A DNA stretch of 64,000 nt from Blastobasis lacticolella (GCA_905147135.1 LR990048.1:18336563-18400562); one strand, 5' to 3'; positions 1 to 11,621 are shown, numbered from the stretch's first letter. Translations and numbers: made by a program. The notes: generated from the letters alone by a model not told the origin.

Positions 1-380
1 AGCTGAAATACAAACACTATGTAAGTTATTCTTGTAATTATTTCGTAACGCGCATTTGTATTGGTATTTACGCAGTTTGTGGGAATGACCACGTATTCCA
101 CCTAAGGATATATTATTGACGAAAACATAATAATTATTATAACAAATTATGTACATAATTTTAATTTGTTTGCTTTGAGTAATTGTTCTGAATACAGGAC
201 TAGTACCGTATTAGATCTTGACGTTTTCTATTGTATAGGTATTGTATATATTGCCGTACACGATATCCTATATATATCAAAGCTTATAAATTGTTACAAT
301 GTCCTCAGGCCTAACACTGGGCAGCTGGTATAATACCTAATAATAGTAATCTTGTAAAGGTAAGATTGGACGCAACTTAC
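1..380. other. Intron 4 of gene A, no recognisable content
   Basis: AT-rich sequence immediately 3' (in gene sense) of coding exon 4 of gene A, whose donor on the minus strand reads GTAAGT next to position 381. No P450 exon 5 and no repeat is recognisable here, so exons 5-10 of gene A should lie to the left of the window. Confidence 0.6.
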
Positions 381-1982
381 GTTCATTATTGCAGGGACTG
401 TCAAGTATCCGAAGAATATAAGTAGCTGTTGGAAATTGAAGGTGGCAGCCGCTCTGCCTTTCAAATAGAATTCGTTATCTTGCTCTGTATGAGAATCAAC
501 CTTCAGACCAAAGGCGCAGGAGGCGATGACGTCAGTGGCATAACGAGAGGTTAGGTCTTTGACTTCCACGTCAAGATATCCATCTAAAAAAATATTAGTT
601 TGAAGAAAGAAATTACAAGTCTTGAACTATACTGATGTCACGTATTTACCATTGGAAGATTTAATTGTATCCCTTAGATGATTGATCATTTGGTCGCCAA
701 CCTCTACCATGAAAGGCACCATCACGCGGATCTTGGAACTGGTAAAAGCAGGACTCAAAGAAGAGCGCATATCTTTCCATTCGTCACCTACAACAAAAAT
801 ATACGTTTGCAGTAACTTGAAAATATTATATTTATGACGAATTTCATTTAGAATTGTTCAAACTTTAACACACCTTTTAAACCAAACAAGACTCGGCCAA
901 AAATCGGGTCTGAAGCTTTTTTCATGAGTATCCTGTGGTCTAAGAAATGTTCGAAATCCTTTATAGTAACCTTTTTGATCAATTCAAGGTCACGTACTAG
1001 TATATTTGGTGATGTGAGTTCGTATCTGCCCACAAATCTGTAAGAATAAAATTGACAAAATTAGTATTCTGTCTTAATCAAGCATAGTTTCTGGGGGTAG
1101 GAATGTTCTTTTCCAATTATGTCCGACTGTCTTCTGGGATAGCTTCGAAGACGCCCGATTCGATAGCTTTCTATGAACTGGGGAGAGGGTGGTCAGATAC
1201 TAGGATGCTTGACAAAAGAACCGTGTTAAAGAAATCACACTTTTTTCACCGCGGACGGCAAAAAGCTAGGGTGAGCAGCTTAGAGTTAAACTAGAACGAC
1301 GCTAAAAGGCGGTCAAAGACTTGATAAGGTCGCGGAAAGGTATAACAGTGTATTGCAGGTAACAGTTAGGGTCGAAACGCATGTTTCAGGAAATTGTTGC
1401 TGTTGTATTGTATTGTATTGTACACCTGCTGCTGCTGCTTTCAAGTACACCTGCACTTGAAAGCAAAGTACCAAACTAAAGTGAGGACAGAGTGGAGAAC
1501 AAACATCTGGTGGAAACATTGATTGACGATGATGATGTTCTTAGTTAATTGTTTAGTGTGTGCTGAAAATATTATTCAGTCCATTTATTTATTCTACGAC
1601 GTGGTAAAAGAGCAGACAGCCCACCTCATTGTAAGCGGTAACTGTCGCCCATAACATCTACGATTCAAGAATTAAAGTTCCAGGCAACCGCAGATGTGTT
1701 TTCCTGCCTGCATGCCTGTAATTGCGCTGGCTGCTTTATCCTTCAAACCGGAACACAACATGCAAGTATGTACGACACTAACCTCTCATTAGGAAAAGCC
1801 CTGTAGGTCCTGTCCACGCAATCAGAAAAATGTTCGGTCTTGAATATAAGGCGCACCATGTTCCCAAAGATGGGAAGTGGTGTCATAGACTTGACGCCAT
1901 GCCGACTGAACCTGGTGTAGTACCGGCGCAAATACAGCACCACGACAACCACCACGCATATGCTCCATATCCAGAATAACAT
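381..1982 (-). CDS. CYP9A: CYP9A-like cytochrome P450, gene A (5' half only; truncated by window edge)
   Basis: Seen: four coding exons on the minus strand at 1983-side 1783-1982 (ATG at 1982), 874-1037, 650-787 and 381-583, with lengths 200/164/138/203 bp equal to those of genes B, C and D; all four donors are GT (GTTAGT, GTGTGT, GTAAAT, GTAAGT). These 235 codons hold a hydrophobic N-terminal anchor (MLFWIWSICVVVVVVLYLR), a Pro-rich hinge (TPLPIFGN), the helix-C WxxxR motif (W125-R129, WKDMR) and the RYATDVIASCAFG stretch typical of CYP9. Family knowledge: an ER-bound haem monooxygenase. The ATG is chosen because a splice acceptor (TTAACAG) lies 3 nt before it, as in the other copies. No frameshift or stop is seen. 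The helix I, helix K and haem-binding parts are outside the window, so integrity cannot be judged. Closest relative in the window is gene B. Confidence 0.9.
1613..1775. repeat. LINE 3'-tail-like fragment in gene A intron 1
   Basis: The stretch beginning ACAGCCCACCTCATTG and running through CATAACATCTACGATTCAA to GGAACACAACATGC resembles sequence in gene D intron 8 (42180-42370), which has the same blocks in the same order. This looks like the 3' end of a lepidopteran non-LTR element. The family is not identified with certainty. The rest of intron 1 (1038-1612) shows only a TATTG-type simple repeat near 1405-1420 and a short palindrome at 1439-1465. Confidence 0.4.
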
Positions 1983-2261
1983 TGCCTGTTAACAGAGTTG
2001 TTCATCCATTTAATGAAATTGTCTCTTAGACATAGACATAAAAATAGACATGATTTATTTTGACATCACAAAAATCCATAAGCGTTTATATATCAAGCAA
2101 ATTTTAGAAGACTTAAATGCTAAATAATAACAAAGTAGGTACAAACACACAAATACAATTGTATTGTTGAACAGTCGAGGCAGTGTACTGAGGCTCTTTT
2201 TTTTTGTCGGTTGTTGACAAGGGGTCTGTGCGTGTATTACGCAAAATCGTTGAATAGATAT

Positions 2262-2397
2262 TCATGGGGTCACCGTTCAGTTACTTGGATACATGATCTA
2301 TCAAATCCTGAATCGTGGTCAAGACGGACCCCTGGCCATCGCGCGCGAACACATTCGGGATATTGACGCCAAGATGATGACGACAGTTTGCTTGTTT
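2262..2397 (+). repeat. SINE-T 3' fragment
   Basis: Matches the 3' half of the tRNA-headed SINE seen whole at 57204-57541 (landmarks: GATCTATCAAATCCTG, CGCGCGCGAACACATTCGGG, ending ATTGACGCCAAGATGATGA). The tRNA-like head is missing. Confidence 0.65.
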
Positions 2398-2477
2398 AGG
2401 TTCAAACTTAAATTCTTAGCCTTATTTCATATTGTTCGGGTGAGTAGAATCATAGATACAACTTTACTTTTTCTTAG

Positions 2478-2714
2478 TCATCATCATCATCATCACAGCC
2501 CGTAATGGTCCACTGCAGGACTTAGAGCCTCTGCCACGAAAGGGAAGGGTATTGCCATAATCTCCACGCTTGGCAGGCGGGTTGAAGATCGCAGTGTTTA
2601 AATATAACACTACAGAGACTCTTAATCTTTTGCCTCAAAAACATTAGTCGCCTTGTACGACACCCATGAGTGTTAAGGGTTGGTGCTATTCTAGTCAGCC
2701 GGACACCACACGGC
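2478..2714 (-). repeat. SINE-B copy
   Basis: About 240 bp of a repeat found at least nine times in this window. Read on the minus strand it starts GGCCGTGTGGTGTCCGGC, includes CACTGCGATCTCCAACCCGCC, and ends CTGTGATGATGATGATGATG, i.e. a (GAT)n tail. Non-coding, probably a short retroposon or a 5'-truncated LINE tail. Confidence 0.75.
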
Positions 2715-2737
2715 CAATTTTCTTAGTACTAAAGAGG

Positions 2738-2836
2738 TAATTTATAATGCCCTTAAAAATGAAGTCACGGGCAATCACTAAGCCGCCATAAAAGCAATTA
2801 TCACGTGGAAGAAGTCGCGGGCAAACGCTAGTTAGT
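2738..2836 (+). repeat. Helitron-like 3' end fragment
   Basis: Contains two runs of the type GAAGTCGCGGGCAA..CGCTAGT, the terminal signature (ending CTAGT) of an abundant lepidopteran Helitron-like repeat. Degraded; no 5' end recognised. Confidence 0.45.
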
Positions 2837-3168
2837 AATATTTAATTTTGTCATAATTTAAGAAAACAGATTTATACAGTAACGAAAATGTTATGAAATT
2901 CAAAAATACGTTTTATTGAAACTTTGGGAGACGTGTTCATTTATCGCGTAAAACTTTGTTAGAAAGCAGTTTCATAAAATCAATTGCAAATGTCACGAAG
3001 AAAACACTGACTAGACGCACCTATACACTCAGGGTTTAATAATTGATTCAACCTTGACTAATTTAAATTTTATTAGGCCCCTTCGAGCTGCTCTGTCAAT
3101 GTCACTACCAACTAAGGTTGGCGTTCGTCCGTCAGTCGTCCTTTAATCTAAAATATGTCCTCACTTTC

Positions 3169-3428
3169 TGACGACCTGAGTGGTTCAGTGGTCAACATGC
3201 CGGTCGGCCACGCAAGAGGTCCCGGGTTCGATTCCCGGCCGGGCAGAAATTGAAACGACGAATTTTAATTTCTGTTACGGGTCTGGGTGTTCTATGTATA
3301 ATAAGTACATATTTAAAAAAGTATATAAGTAGTTTATCAGTTTTCTAGCACCCATAACACAAGCTTTGCTTACTTTGGGGCTAGATGGCGCTGTGTGAAT
3401 TTGTCCACGATTATTTATTTATTTTTTA
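3169..3428 (+). repeat. SINE-A, full copy with tRNA-like head
   Basis: Positions 3170-3245 look like a tRNA: an A-box-like TGGTTCAGTGGT and a B-box GGTTCGATTCC sit where a pol III internal promoter would be. The body follows (GTTACGGGTCTGGGTGTTC, CACCCATAACACAAGC, GATGGCGCTGTGTGAATTTG) and ends in T/A-rich (TTTA)n. The tRNA-like part is treated as a SINE head, not a functional tRNA gene, because the same body follows in other copies (14674-14915, 35063-35306). Confidence 0.8.
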
Positions 3429-3536
3429 CTTTCAGTTCTAAATATGATATCTAGTGTCTTACTTTGAAAAAGGATTAGAGGACTTTTTTAATTTTATTAA
3501 TTAGACTAACCAGACATTTGGCCGCTATCTCATTAT

Positions 3537-3634
3537 GCAACCTGGACATTTTGCAACTTGGACATTTTGCGACTTGGACATTTTTTTACCAGTGGACATT
3601 TTGCAACTGGGACATTTTGAGACTAAACGATTTT
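3537..3634. repeat. 16-bp tandem repeat (minisatellite)
   Basis: About five imperfect copies of a 16-bp unit of the form GCAACTTGGACATTTT, one with an inserted TTTACCAG segment. Lies in the A/B intergenic region between two SINE-A copies. Confidence 0.8.
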
Positions 3635-3867
3635 GTGACATTATGTTTTATAATCGTGGTTATTAACACATTTTAAGGGTATGTGCCGGGTTCCCTCGTA
3701 CCTTTGATGACGAGACCTTTGTCGTCCCGTGACCATGATGCATGCAACTGAGTCGAAATATCGGGCTACTCGTCAACAAAAACAAACTTATGAGTAATTT
3801 TGTGTTTGTTATATGATACGTATAGGTACTAGATTATTTTGTTTTTTATACCTTATTAATAAGTATT

Positions 3868-4003
3868 ATAATAAGCATGTATTTAAAAAAAAGCAGTTGA
3901 TCAGTCATCTAATACCCATAATATAAGCTTTGCTTACTTTAGGGCTAGATGGCGCTGTGTAAATTTGTCCAAGCATATTTATTTATTTTATTTATTTTTT
4001 ATT
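3868..4003 (+). repeat. SINE-A, 5'-truncated copy
   Basis: Carries only the 3' body of SINE-A (TACCCATAATATAAGC, GATGGCGCTGTGTAAATTTG, then (TTTA)n). Same orientation as the full copy 450 bp to the left. Confidence 0.7.
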
Positions 4004-4465
4004 GTTGGGTATTGCAACAGTGGTCATTATTGAAAAAAATATCATTAAAGACGCCACAACAGAGCGTTTTATTGATTGATTATTATTTATTTATCTAGCA
4101 CAAACATTAAAATGGCGGACTTCAATCTAAAATAGCATTAATTAAGTATTATCCTCTGCAACACAAAACGGAGTTGGCAACCCTATTCCCAATGTTCCGC
4201 AGTAGACAAATGTCGCAATTGGCTACTATTAAAACAACCAAAGGATGCCGCCAATTTTCTATAAACTATATGATATACCTAAGAATTAGAAAACAAATAA
4301 CCTAAATAAACCACGAAACCAAACTCTTTATAATATTTGATAATATTGTAGATTTGGGTGGTGATAATATAATACATCGTTCCTGAGTATGAATAATTAC
4401 TAACTTACCTAAACATTTTGTGTGATCATCGCTAAACGTTCTATGTCAATTATAATATTTAGGTT

Positions 4466-4600
4466 TGTGCATTAGCGTGGGTAGGTCTACTACAAGGTGG
4501 ACCGACGACCTGATAAAGATCACAGGTGCCAGCTGGATGTGTAAGGCCCAGGACCGCCCTTTGTGGATATCTCTAGAGGAGGCGCCCAGTACTACTTGTT
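4466..4600 (+). pseudogene. LINE-C reverse-transcriptase C-terminal tail, fragment
   Basis: Encodes VGRSTTRWTDDLIKITG and a following W..KAQDRPLW segment, the C-terminal end of ORF2 of a CR1/Jockey-like non-LTR element that recurs at 5680-6212, 12020-12318 and 47440-47775. Only the extreme 3' end is present. Clade assignment is a judgement from memory of similar insect sequences. Confidence 0.6.
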
Positions 4601-4703
4601 TAAATATACGATTACCCAAAACAAATAAATATGTCTTCCTTTCAAATAAATTATATGATTCACTCATAATACTTACAACAAAAACAGTTTAATGATAAAA
4701 ACA

Positions 4704-4851
4704 GAGCTCATTCCATTATCAGTAACAATTAAAACAAAACTTGAGATAACTATACTCACAAAGGGTTTTCATAGACGATAACAGTGAACAAACAATGTCA
4801 GTTGTATAGATACGAGTACACTGGGATACGTGCTACCTCGTGGGCACACAG
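4704..4851 (-). promoter_or_regulatory. Candidate promoter / non-coding first exon of gene A
   Basis: Read on the minus strand this block aligns along its whole length with 13729-13873 upstream of gene B: GTGTGCCCACGAGGTAGCAC at the start, a shared donor (GTGAGTAT at 4759-4752; GTAAGTAT in B), then AGTTTTGTTTTA and TTACTGATAA. Gene A's ATG (1982) is preceded by an acceptor, so a first exon ending at 4760 and a 2.8 kb 5'UTR intron fit. The transcription start is not determined. Inference from conservation in matching orientation to two divergent genes. Confidence 0.55.
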
Positions 4852-4928
4852 ATTTAAACTAAATGACACGAATCACGAGTAATAATACATGACATCAGGT
4901 ACAACATGATCTCCTCACTCGTTTACTC

Positions 4929-5302
4929 TTGACAGAGTGGTCGTGGTTTCATGACAATGCGTCTCTGGATAACGCACTCCTCGCGATGCGCCTCTACTTT
5001 TTGCGGTCTTCAGCGTTACGGGAACATTGGACTATAGTACTTTGTGTAGTAGCCTTTATGGCCACGTCTTGCGAAGGCCGGCAAAATACGTGGGGAACAA
5101 ATGTCTGGCCTCCACCAGGCACGGGAAGGAGAGGTCGGCCCAAGAAGCGATGGCTTGACGTCGTCAATAACGATATGCGTGCCAACAAGCTCACCACTAA
5201 GGATGGCGTAGACCGAGCGAAGTGGGCCAGGAGTGGGCCCTCACGTGCCGCGCGGAAGCGCAACTGGGACATGACGCCGAAATGATGATAATGATGATGA
5301 CT
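4929..5302 (+). pseudogene. RTE-type LINE 3' end fragment
   Basis: Encodes RRGRPKKRWLDVVNNDMRAN and then a Ser/Arg-rich end (SRAARKRNWDMTPK), nearly the same as the C terminus of the LINE in gene B intron 8 (23190-23373). It is followed by a (GAT)n-like tail. The first 120 bp (4929-5050) read FHDNASLDNALLAMRLYF but are not clearly part of the same element. Confidence 0.7.
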
Positions 5303-5304
5303 TT

Positions 5305-5568
5305 GTATGGTAGCCTTTGTTAAGTCTGTCCATCGCGTAGGTGATTGATCCTGAGGCCTTCCACTTGCCCCTGGACAACGAGTCGTTCCATGGAGTTCTG
5401 GTTTCGAAAAATGTATCCGAAGTATTTGAGCGTTCGTATTTTGCACAGTCGATGATAATATTTGCATAATTTAAAGCTATTAGGAGGCACTAACGAGTGG
5501 CGATGTTGTTGCAGTACGGAAGTTCGACTAGCCTCATAGTGCGAAAAGCTCACCCATCCAGTTCCCAA
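5305..5568 (-). pseudogene. LINE-D reverse-transcriptase tail fragment
   Basis: The minus strand encodes FGYIFRNQNSMERLVVQGQV, a pattern found at the C terminus of another insect non-LTR ORF2; the related stretch MVTGKVEGKRPRGRSPKRW occurs at about 49770-49950. Abuts the RTE tail in opposite orientation. Confidence 0.5.
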
Positions 5569-5679
5569 GATGCTGCGAACATTGCATAACCTTGGTTATC
5601 GGCAAACATGATGCTACTAGACTAGTGCTGCTACTATCATATAAGTGGTGGCGTGCTTGAGAGACGAAATATGCAAAGG

Positions 5680-6212
5680 TAAGTCTTTACTAAGAGGTCA
5701 ATCGACGAATCCAACTCGGTTTGGCAGCGTTCATGAAGCTACGCCATAAATTTACGTCCCAATTACCGCAGTGTCTTAAGACGAACGTCTTTGACCAATG
5801 TGTGTTGCCAGTGATGACCTAGGAAACTGAAACGTGGCCGCTCACTATGGGTCTTATTTAAAAGCTCACTGTTACCCAAAGGGCGAAGTTGCGCAGTCGA
5901 ATCAGAAATGAGGAGATCTGAAAGCGAACCAAGGTCACCGATAGCCCTAAGGATTGCCAGCGTAAAGTCGTAGTTGGCAGGGCACATTGCTCGAAGAAAA
6001 GATGGTCTATGGGGCAGTAAAGTTCTCGAGTGGCCACCACGCACTGGAAGACGCAGCGTGGGTAGGCCTCCCACATGGTAGAGCTACGACCTGGGAAAGA
6101 TTGCAGGTACCAGCTGGACCGGAAGGCACAGGACCGGCCTTTGTAGAGATCTCTTGGGGAGGCCTAAGCCCAGCAGTGGGCGTCTTTTGGCTAATATGAT
6201 GATGATGAAGCT
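5680..6212 (+). pseudogene. LINE-C ORF2 3' end, broken
   Basis: Reading across frame breaks, the plus strand gives a VFDQCVLPVMT-like segment near 5790-5830, then RIRNEE and KRTKV-like segments near 5900, and ends in CCAGCAGTGGGCGTC followed by an ATGATGATGA tail. At least one in-frame TGA and several indels break it. Longest LINE-C copy in the window. Confidence 0.6.
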
Positions 6213-6784
6213 TTTACTACCAAACGAATTGAATTGATGCTATATTCTACTCTGCCAAACACTTTTGTTTATTCCTCTTTATTAACCACATTTATAATCT
6301 CGGTGCAAAGTGATGGTCTACCAACTCCTGAGGAGTATGGGACTATCTCCAGCGGCGAAGCCATGCCAACGCCTCTAGTCCGCTTATTGAATGGTAATTG
6401 GATCTCAATAGTAGCTCAATGGCAGTTTAACACGGGTTTAGTAGACTGCTACAATAAAAACTGCTGTTGAGTTGTATTACATATCAATCGAGCCAAGTTA
6501 ACTAGCGGACTCGAGGCCCAGCTTAATTGTCTATGAATACCGGTAAGTTGAAGATGAAGTAAAATCGTAATCAGTTTAAAGTTAGGAAGTGAAATGAAAA
6601 GACCCAGTATTCAGTATTTAAATGAGCAAGGACTTTCTTTCCTCACTTATTGAAATTAACTCGACAACGACTGAAGCTAGTCATTTTTATCGACAAACAA
6701 TTTTTATAAAAATTGTATTACTCAATGAAATGAAGTAGAGCGTTTAATATGTAATTCTATTTATAATTATATTTCTCGCTCGTA

Positions 6785-6990
6785 CGATTCGTATGTGGAA
6801 TGAGCTCCCAGCCATCGTGTTTTCTTTGGACTATGACATGGGATCGTTCAAGAGGTATGTTAGAGGCTTCCTTAGAGGCGGGCAACGCATTAGTAGCGCC
6901 CCTGGAGTTGCTGATGTCTATAGGCGGCGGTGACCACTTTCCATCAGGTGGCTTGCTTGCCTGTTTGTTTGCCGTATTACATTAAAAAAA
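6785..6990 (+). pseudogene. Jockey/R1-like LINE C-terminal fragment
   Basis: Encodes, with frame breaks, a RTIRMWNELPAIVF segment followed by a FKRYVRGF-like run, the usual C-terminal block of many insect non-LTR ORF2 proteins. It ends with CATCAGGTGGCTTGCTTGCC and an A-run. Related fragments are at 29160-29345, 57890-57975 and 61826-62040. Confidence 0.55.
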
Positions 6991-7621
6991 CTGATCCACA
7001 TTACAAAATAATTTCGTACAAAAGACATTAAATTAAATTCTAATCTATCTCAATTCAAGTTTTTGTTTCTTTTTATCATATGTTGTAACTTAATTTACTA
7101 AAAACAGAAGTACCTACTATATGTCGTTTGAACTACATATTGACCAAATCTACAACCTCAAATCTTTATTTCTATTTATTCTCACTTTTTTCAGTGTTGC
7201 TATTTTCCATCTGCCATTCTGTCCCTAGATTGCATAAGTCGGCAAATAATACTGCAACGTTTCAAAGTCAGTAGCGCAGTTTGTATCTGGAAATACGGTT
7301 CATACTATTTTAATTAGGAGGAGTATGCCAATTACTGAGGGCTCAGGCCAGAATTGCTTCCGTATCAGTATTCCGACGGCGTCTTGAATATAAATAGCTG
7401 GGCGGTCGACAGTACAATCGCCAAACACTGGGGGTCTAATGAGGGCTTTTATCTAGGGGATTCTAGATTTTCAAAGTATAAACTACATACGAGTCGAGAA
7501 ATAACGAGGGATCGTTACGTGGAATGGGATGGAAAACAACAATCTTATTGTCATTTTGTTCTGTTCAACTTGAGTCCAGAAGTAATTCTAGGTTATCCCT
7601 GAATACAATAATTTTTATGAC
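6991..7621. other. Unassigned intergenic sequence
   Basis: AT-rich stretch. One 82-codon open frame at 7354-7602 has no recognisable domain and no supporting context. No repeat family identified. Confidence 0.4.
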
Positions 7622-8010
7622 TTTACTAGCTTTTGCCCGTGACCTCCTCCGCGTCGAAATCGTTTTTAGGCCAGTTAATCTATTTCCCGACTGACCATTT
7701 TAAATTACCTCCCTAATATATGAAAGCTAGTACTACGGAGAGGTCAAGCTGTATCTCTGGTTTTAGCCAACCGAATTAGATAAAACATGGCCTAGACTTT
7801 AAGTTGAACTCCAAACTACCTAACTGTGAAACTTCCATCACAATCCGTTCGGCGCCATTTCCATATTTCTTATAGTTTAGCTGGTCTATTGTAGTTCTCT
7901 TAGATCGATTAGGCTTAATAGCTACACAACAAAAAAATATTATTTCAAATGCGTCCAGTAGTTCCGGAGATCACCGTGTACAAACAGATAAACCGACTGA
8001 CAACAATATT
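7622..8010. repeat. Helitron-like repeat, degraded
   Basis: Opens with ACTAGCTTTTGCCCGTGACC and ends near CAGTAGTTCCGGAGATCACC and AAACAGATAAACCGACTGAC, landmarks of a common lepidopteran non-autonomous rolling-circle-like repeat. No coding capacity. Confidence 0.45.
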
Positions 8011-8618
8011 AAAAATACTTATTGAATTACTATTTCTTTATCACCCTAAATTAGAATTTAAGTAGAATAGATATAGATAACGAAAGCAAATAATTACAAT
8101 TATTTGCGATGTCATCGTGAAGCAGCTAATTCCATTATCAACATAATTCGCACCAAAATAAGTAGCAAAACAAGTATCTAGTGATAAGCATACAATACAA
8201 GAAAGCCTATACGTGTAGCCTACACGTTTTCTGACCGGTTGCTACGCGATGACTATGCGGGTACGACGCGTACGCGTTAACGGTCCGGTTTATAAGCGGC
8301 GTCTTATAAACAGCCGCATGTACATTAAATTAGCTTCATTATAATAAGTTAATAACGGATTTACAGCATCACGATAACATAGCATAAGCTTACCCTGAAT
8401 AAAATATGTATAATACAAACAAAAAAGTGCATTGACCTGTGTGCAGTAGATGTAATGTGATATGTACAGAAGTAGCTCCAATTTTATAAAAAGGAGAGTC
8501 TACTATAACTGTTACGATATATTATAGAAAAAGTTTACAAATTTGGTAAGTCGTTGTTTATATTTTGTGTTTGTAATACAGATTGTTTGTAATTGTAGGC
8601 TTAACAAATGATACGACA
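8011..8618. other. Unassigned; short CpG-containing palindromes
   Basis: No gene. A 17-bp palindrome (ACGTGTAG-C-CTACACGT) lies at about 8211-8227, followed by a CpG-rich run with ACGCGTACGCGT near 8267. Possibly a transposon terminus; no partner end found. Confidence 0.35.
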
Positions 8619-8620
8619 AT

Positions 8621-8873
8621 CATCATCACAGCCCATAACAGTCCACTGCAGGACTTAGGGCCTCTCTCACGGAAGGGCAGGTTCTAGCCATAATCTCCAC
8701 GCTTGGCAGGCGGGTTGGAGATCGCAGTGTTATAAGTATAACAATGGAAAACGCTGCTGCCCATTTTACAGCCTACGGAGACTTAAGATCTTTTGTCTCG
8801 ATAACATTAGTCGCCTTGTATGACACCCACGAGTGTAAGGGGGTGCTCTTCTGCACTGCCGGACACCACACGG
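8621..8873 (-). repeat. SINE-B copy with target-site duplication
   Basis: Full-length SINE-B, (GAT)n tail at its left end. It is flanked by near-identical direct repeats TGATACGACAAT (8609-8620) and TGATACGATAAT (8875-8886), which indicates insertion by target-primed reverse transcription. Confidence 0.8.
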
Positions 8874-8889
8874 TTGATACGATAATAAT

Positions 8890-9070
8890 GTTTGTTTATA
8901 CAATTTAGCCAGGCATTTTACCGCCACCTGAACGCCACTTACAGGTGGCGAAGCGGCCATAGATGGTGACAGCCGACTTGTATAGGAATTAAATCGTTTA
9001 GGATCGACATGTGTGGCGTCTCTTGGTGTCGGAGGCCAAGATCCTCTTTGGGTCACTGAGCCAGTACCAC
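8890..9070 (+). pseudogene. LINE 3'-end fragment
   Basis: Contains GGTGTCGGAGGCCAAGATCC and TTTGGGTCACTGAGCCAG, which resemble the end of a lepidopteran non-LTR ORF2 and its 3' UTR. Too short and broken to classify. Confidence 0.4.
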
Positions 9071-10620
9071 AAAATGGTGTACCTGTTTGGGAGCTGCGAT
9101 GCTACAGAGACACACACAACTTATAACATTCCTCTATGGTGGTAGGTGTTCAAAACAGGTGCTAGACATCCGGGTGTACAATCCATTAGATACTTGCTTT
9201 GTTACTTATTTTGAAGCGGATTATGATGATAATGGAATTGCAGCTCAACGATGACATCGTATTTAATTGTTTTTGTTTGCTTTTTATTTAATAATATGAT
9301 AATAGTTACAGTTAAATAAATTGCTGCCAACCCCGATATTATTGTTATATTATGCCGTCACGTCCACCTAGTTTTGTCGCAACCACTCTAGACATATTTT
9401 CCCGTAGTTTTTAGTTGACTTTTGATGAAAGATAAGTTTATTCTATATAAAAATAGTTTTTGTGTTGAGTTCTATGTTGAAATCAATAGTTTAATCCGTT
9501 TGAAAACTACATCAGTAATTATTACAAAACACGTTATTTCTCTAATGGTAAGAAATCAAGAATACAATGTAATCAAAGGCCAAATGATATATGAAGGAAA
9601 TGAAGGAATAATGATTACTCTGCCATTTTCCCGGATACATTACCTATATTCTTTAATTCTTTCTCTATATTGTTATTGATAGGAAACAATAAAATGTTGA
9701 AAGTATTTCAGTTTTAGGAATAGCGTCGACCATATAATTCAAAGCTCAAAGGCTCTTGGACATTACCTTAATATTTCTCATCTCGAGGGTCAATCATAAA
9801 CGATGTTCCGTAAAAATGAGGGCCGCCATCTCTGCGGCCCCATTTTATATGAGCCGTCGTGACCTTTGACAAGTGGCAAGGTCGGAAGAATTCCGGGCAT
9901 AAACGGCTGTCATATGTCATTGAAGTACTGTGCGTCTATTACGATATTTTGAGGTCGTCGTTTTCTATAGATCGTCATGCCACATCGAAAATACTTACGG
10001 AGTATAGCTATAACAAAAGCTAACACGCGTAAACTTTAACACTTCAAAAGTTGTTCATAATTTTATTTGTTAATTTTGATACATATTTATTTACATTGAC
10101 ATTGTACAATAGCAAAAAATATACCTTAATTTAGTTAATAAACAAAATACGTGTTAGAAATTATAATAGGAAGACTGACGTCCACACCGCTGTCCCCTGG
10201 GATTGCGCCTAGAAAGCTAGCTACGTTTCCACGTAGGATAGCAATACTAATCCGTTGTCAAAGGAACGAGCCAGATCTCTGGTTACCAAAGGTCAAACTA
10301 ACTTTAAAAGTACTTGGATAAACGATCACCATCGTCATTTCTTATTTTTAAATATATTAACCGGGTGTTTGAAGAAGTTATCTGCTTTTTGCTTGCAACA
10401 GAGTTCTTTTGCGTTAGTAAATTTATTACCTACGATTTTCCCGGGATAAAAAGTAGCTCAGTGATAATCTACCTTACTATTAGTAAAATAATTTTTAAAA
10501 TCGGTGGAAGTAGTTTTCCAGGTTATTCATTCATAGTGTAGATTTTCAGTCCCTTTCGGCCGAAGCTCACGGCTACTTGAAGACTTGTAAATAAAACATT
10601 TAAGTAGTAATAGGAACTCA
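9071..10620. other. Unassigned intergenic sequence
   Basis: AT-rich. Open frames at 9422-9679 and 10255-10541 are low-complexity in composition with no domain. No repeat family recognised. Lies in the middle of the A/B head-to-head interval. Confidence 0.4.
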
Positions 10621-10621
10621 A

Positions 10622-10855
10622 AACCACAGTCCACAGCAGGACTCAGGGCCACTCCCAAGAAAGAGGAGGTTATTGCCATAATCTTCACGCTTGACGGGCG
10701 GGTTGGAGATTTATAAGCAGTGTTATAAGCAGTGTTATAAGCAGCCTACGGAGACTCTAGACCTTTCGTCTCGAATACATTAGTCGCTTTGTACGACACT
10801 CACGAGTATAAAGGGTTGGTGCTATTCTACTCTGTCTGCTACACCACACGGCCTA
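10622..10855 (-). repeat. SINE-B copy, divergent
   Basis: Same landmarks as other SINE-B copies (CCACAGTCCACAGCAGGACT, GGCGGGTTGGAGAT, CACTCACGAGTATAAAGGG, ACACCACACGGCC) but with a local triplication of AAGCAGTGTTAT near 10713-10742 and no clear (GAT)n tail. Confidence 0.7.
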
Positions 10856-11621
10856 CTTTATTCATTATAACCAAAAAACACAAATCTTTTCTCTCTATAA
10901 TTTTATAAAAATGGTGAATGAAAGCAATATCGTTTCTGTAGCTAACAACTCTGTGACGAAATCGCTGACCTAATCAGAGGTAAAGGGGCTCGCAATTTCA
11001 CAGAACAGAAAACCGTTTTTAAGCCTCCCGAATTGACTTCAAAACTTCACGAACTTACTAAAGACCCGCCGCGAGTTTTCCGGGGGATAGACTTTCGTAA
11101 TTCCATTTAGGGCGGAACAAGGAATTAGGAATTCGGCGGCTTAGTTCTAGAGTTACCGTTTATTGTAGCTGTATGAGAAATTTCACCTACATATAATTCA
11201 ATATGGACGTTTACATACGTTCGGAAATGTTTCTGTGAGGTGTCACAGGGTTTCGGCGATCGGCACTATTTGTCCGTAGATATAACTCCGTATATGTTAT
11301 TGCACAATTTTCGCAAGTCATGTTGATGCCCTAATTACATTAAACACGCAGTGACCGCCCCCAGAGACTAGATAAAATTGTTTGGTAGCAAAAGATATCG
11401 TTAAACTTCTAAGCGGGCAAAACTGTTATTGCAACGTGTGTCTAAAAAAACAATGGCCATTCCACTTCCAAACATTTTTACTATTATTGTTTCAGTCGCA
11501 CTCTATTGATGTGGCATAGTGCATCCTTTTCTTGAAAATGTTTTATTCGGGCCGAGCCATTATTGCCAGTATTGCAGTTACACGTTCATTACAGTAATTA
11601 TGTAGAAATCCACCTCTATAT
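10856..11621. other. Unassigned intergenic sequence
   Basis: No gene. Includes a moderately GC-rich part at 11040-11160 that resembles no repeat recognised elsewhere in the window. Confidence 0.4.

Noticed and set aside
3170..3245. Possible tRNA gene
   Set aside because: The tRNA-like sequence is followed by the same SINE body as at 14674-14915 and 35063-35306, so it is a SINE head; the same applies to 19800-19872, 35717-35790 and 57204-57275.
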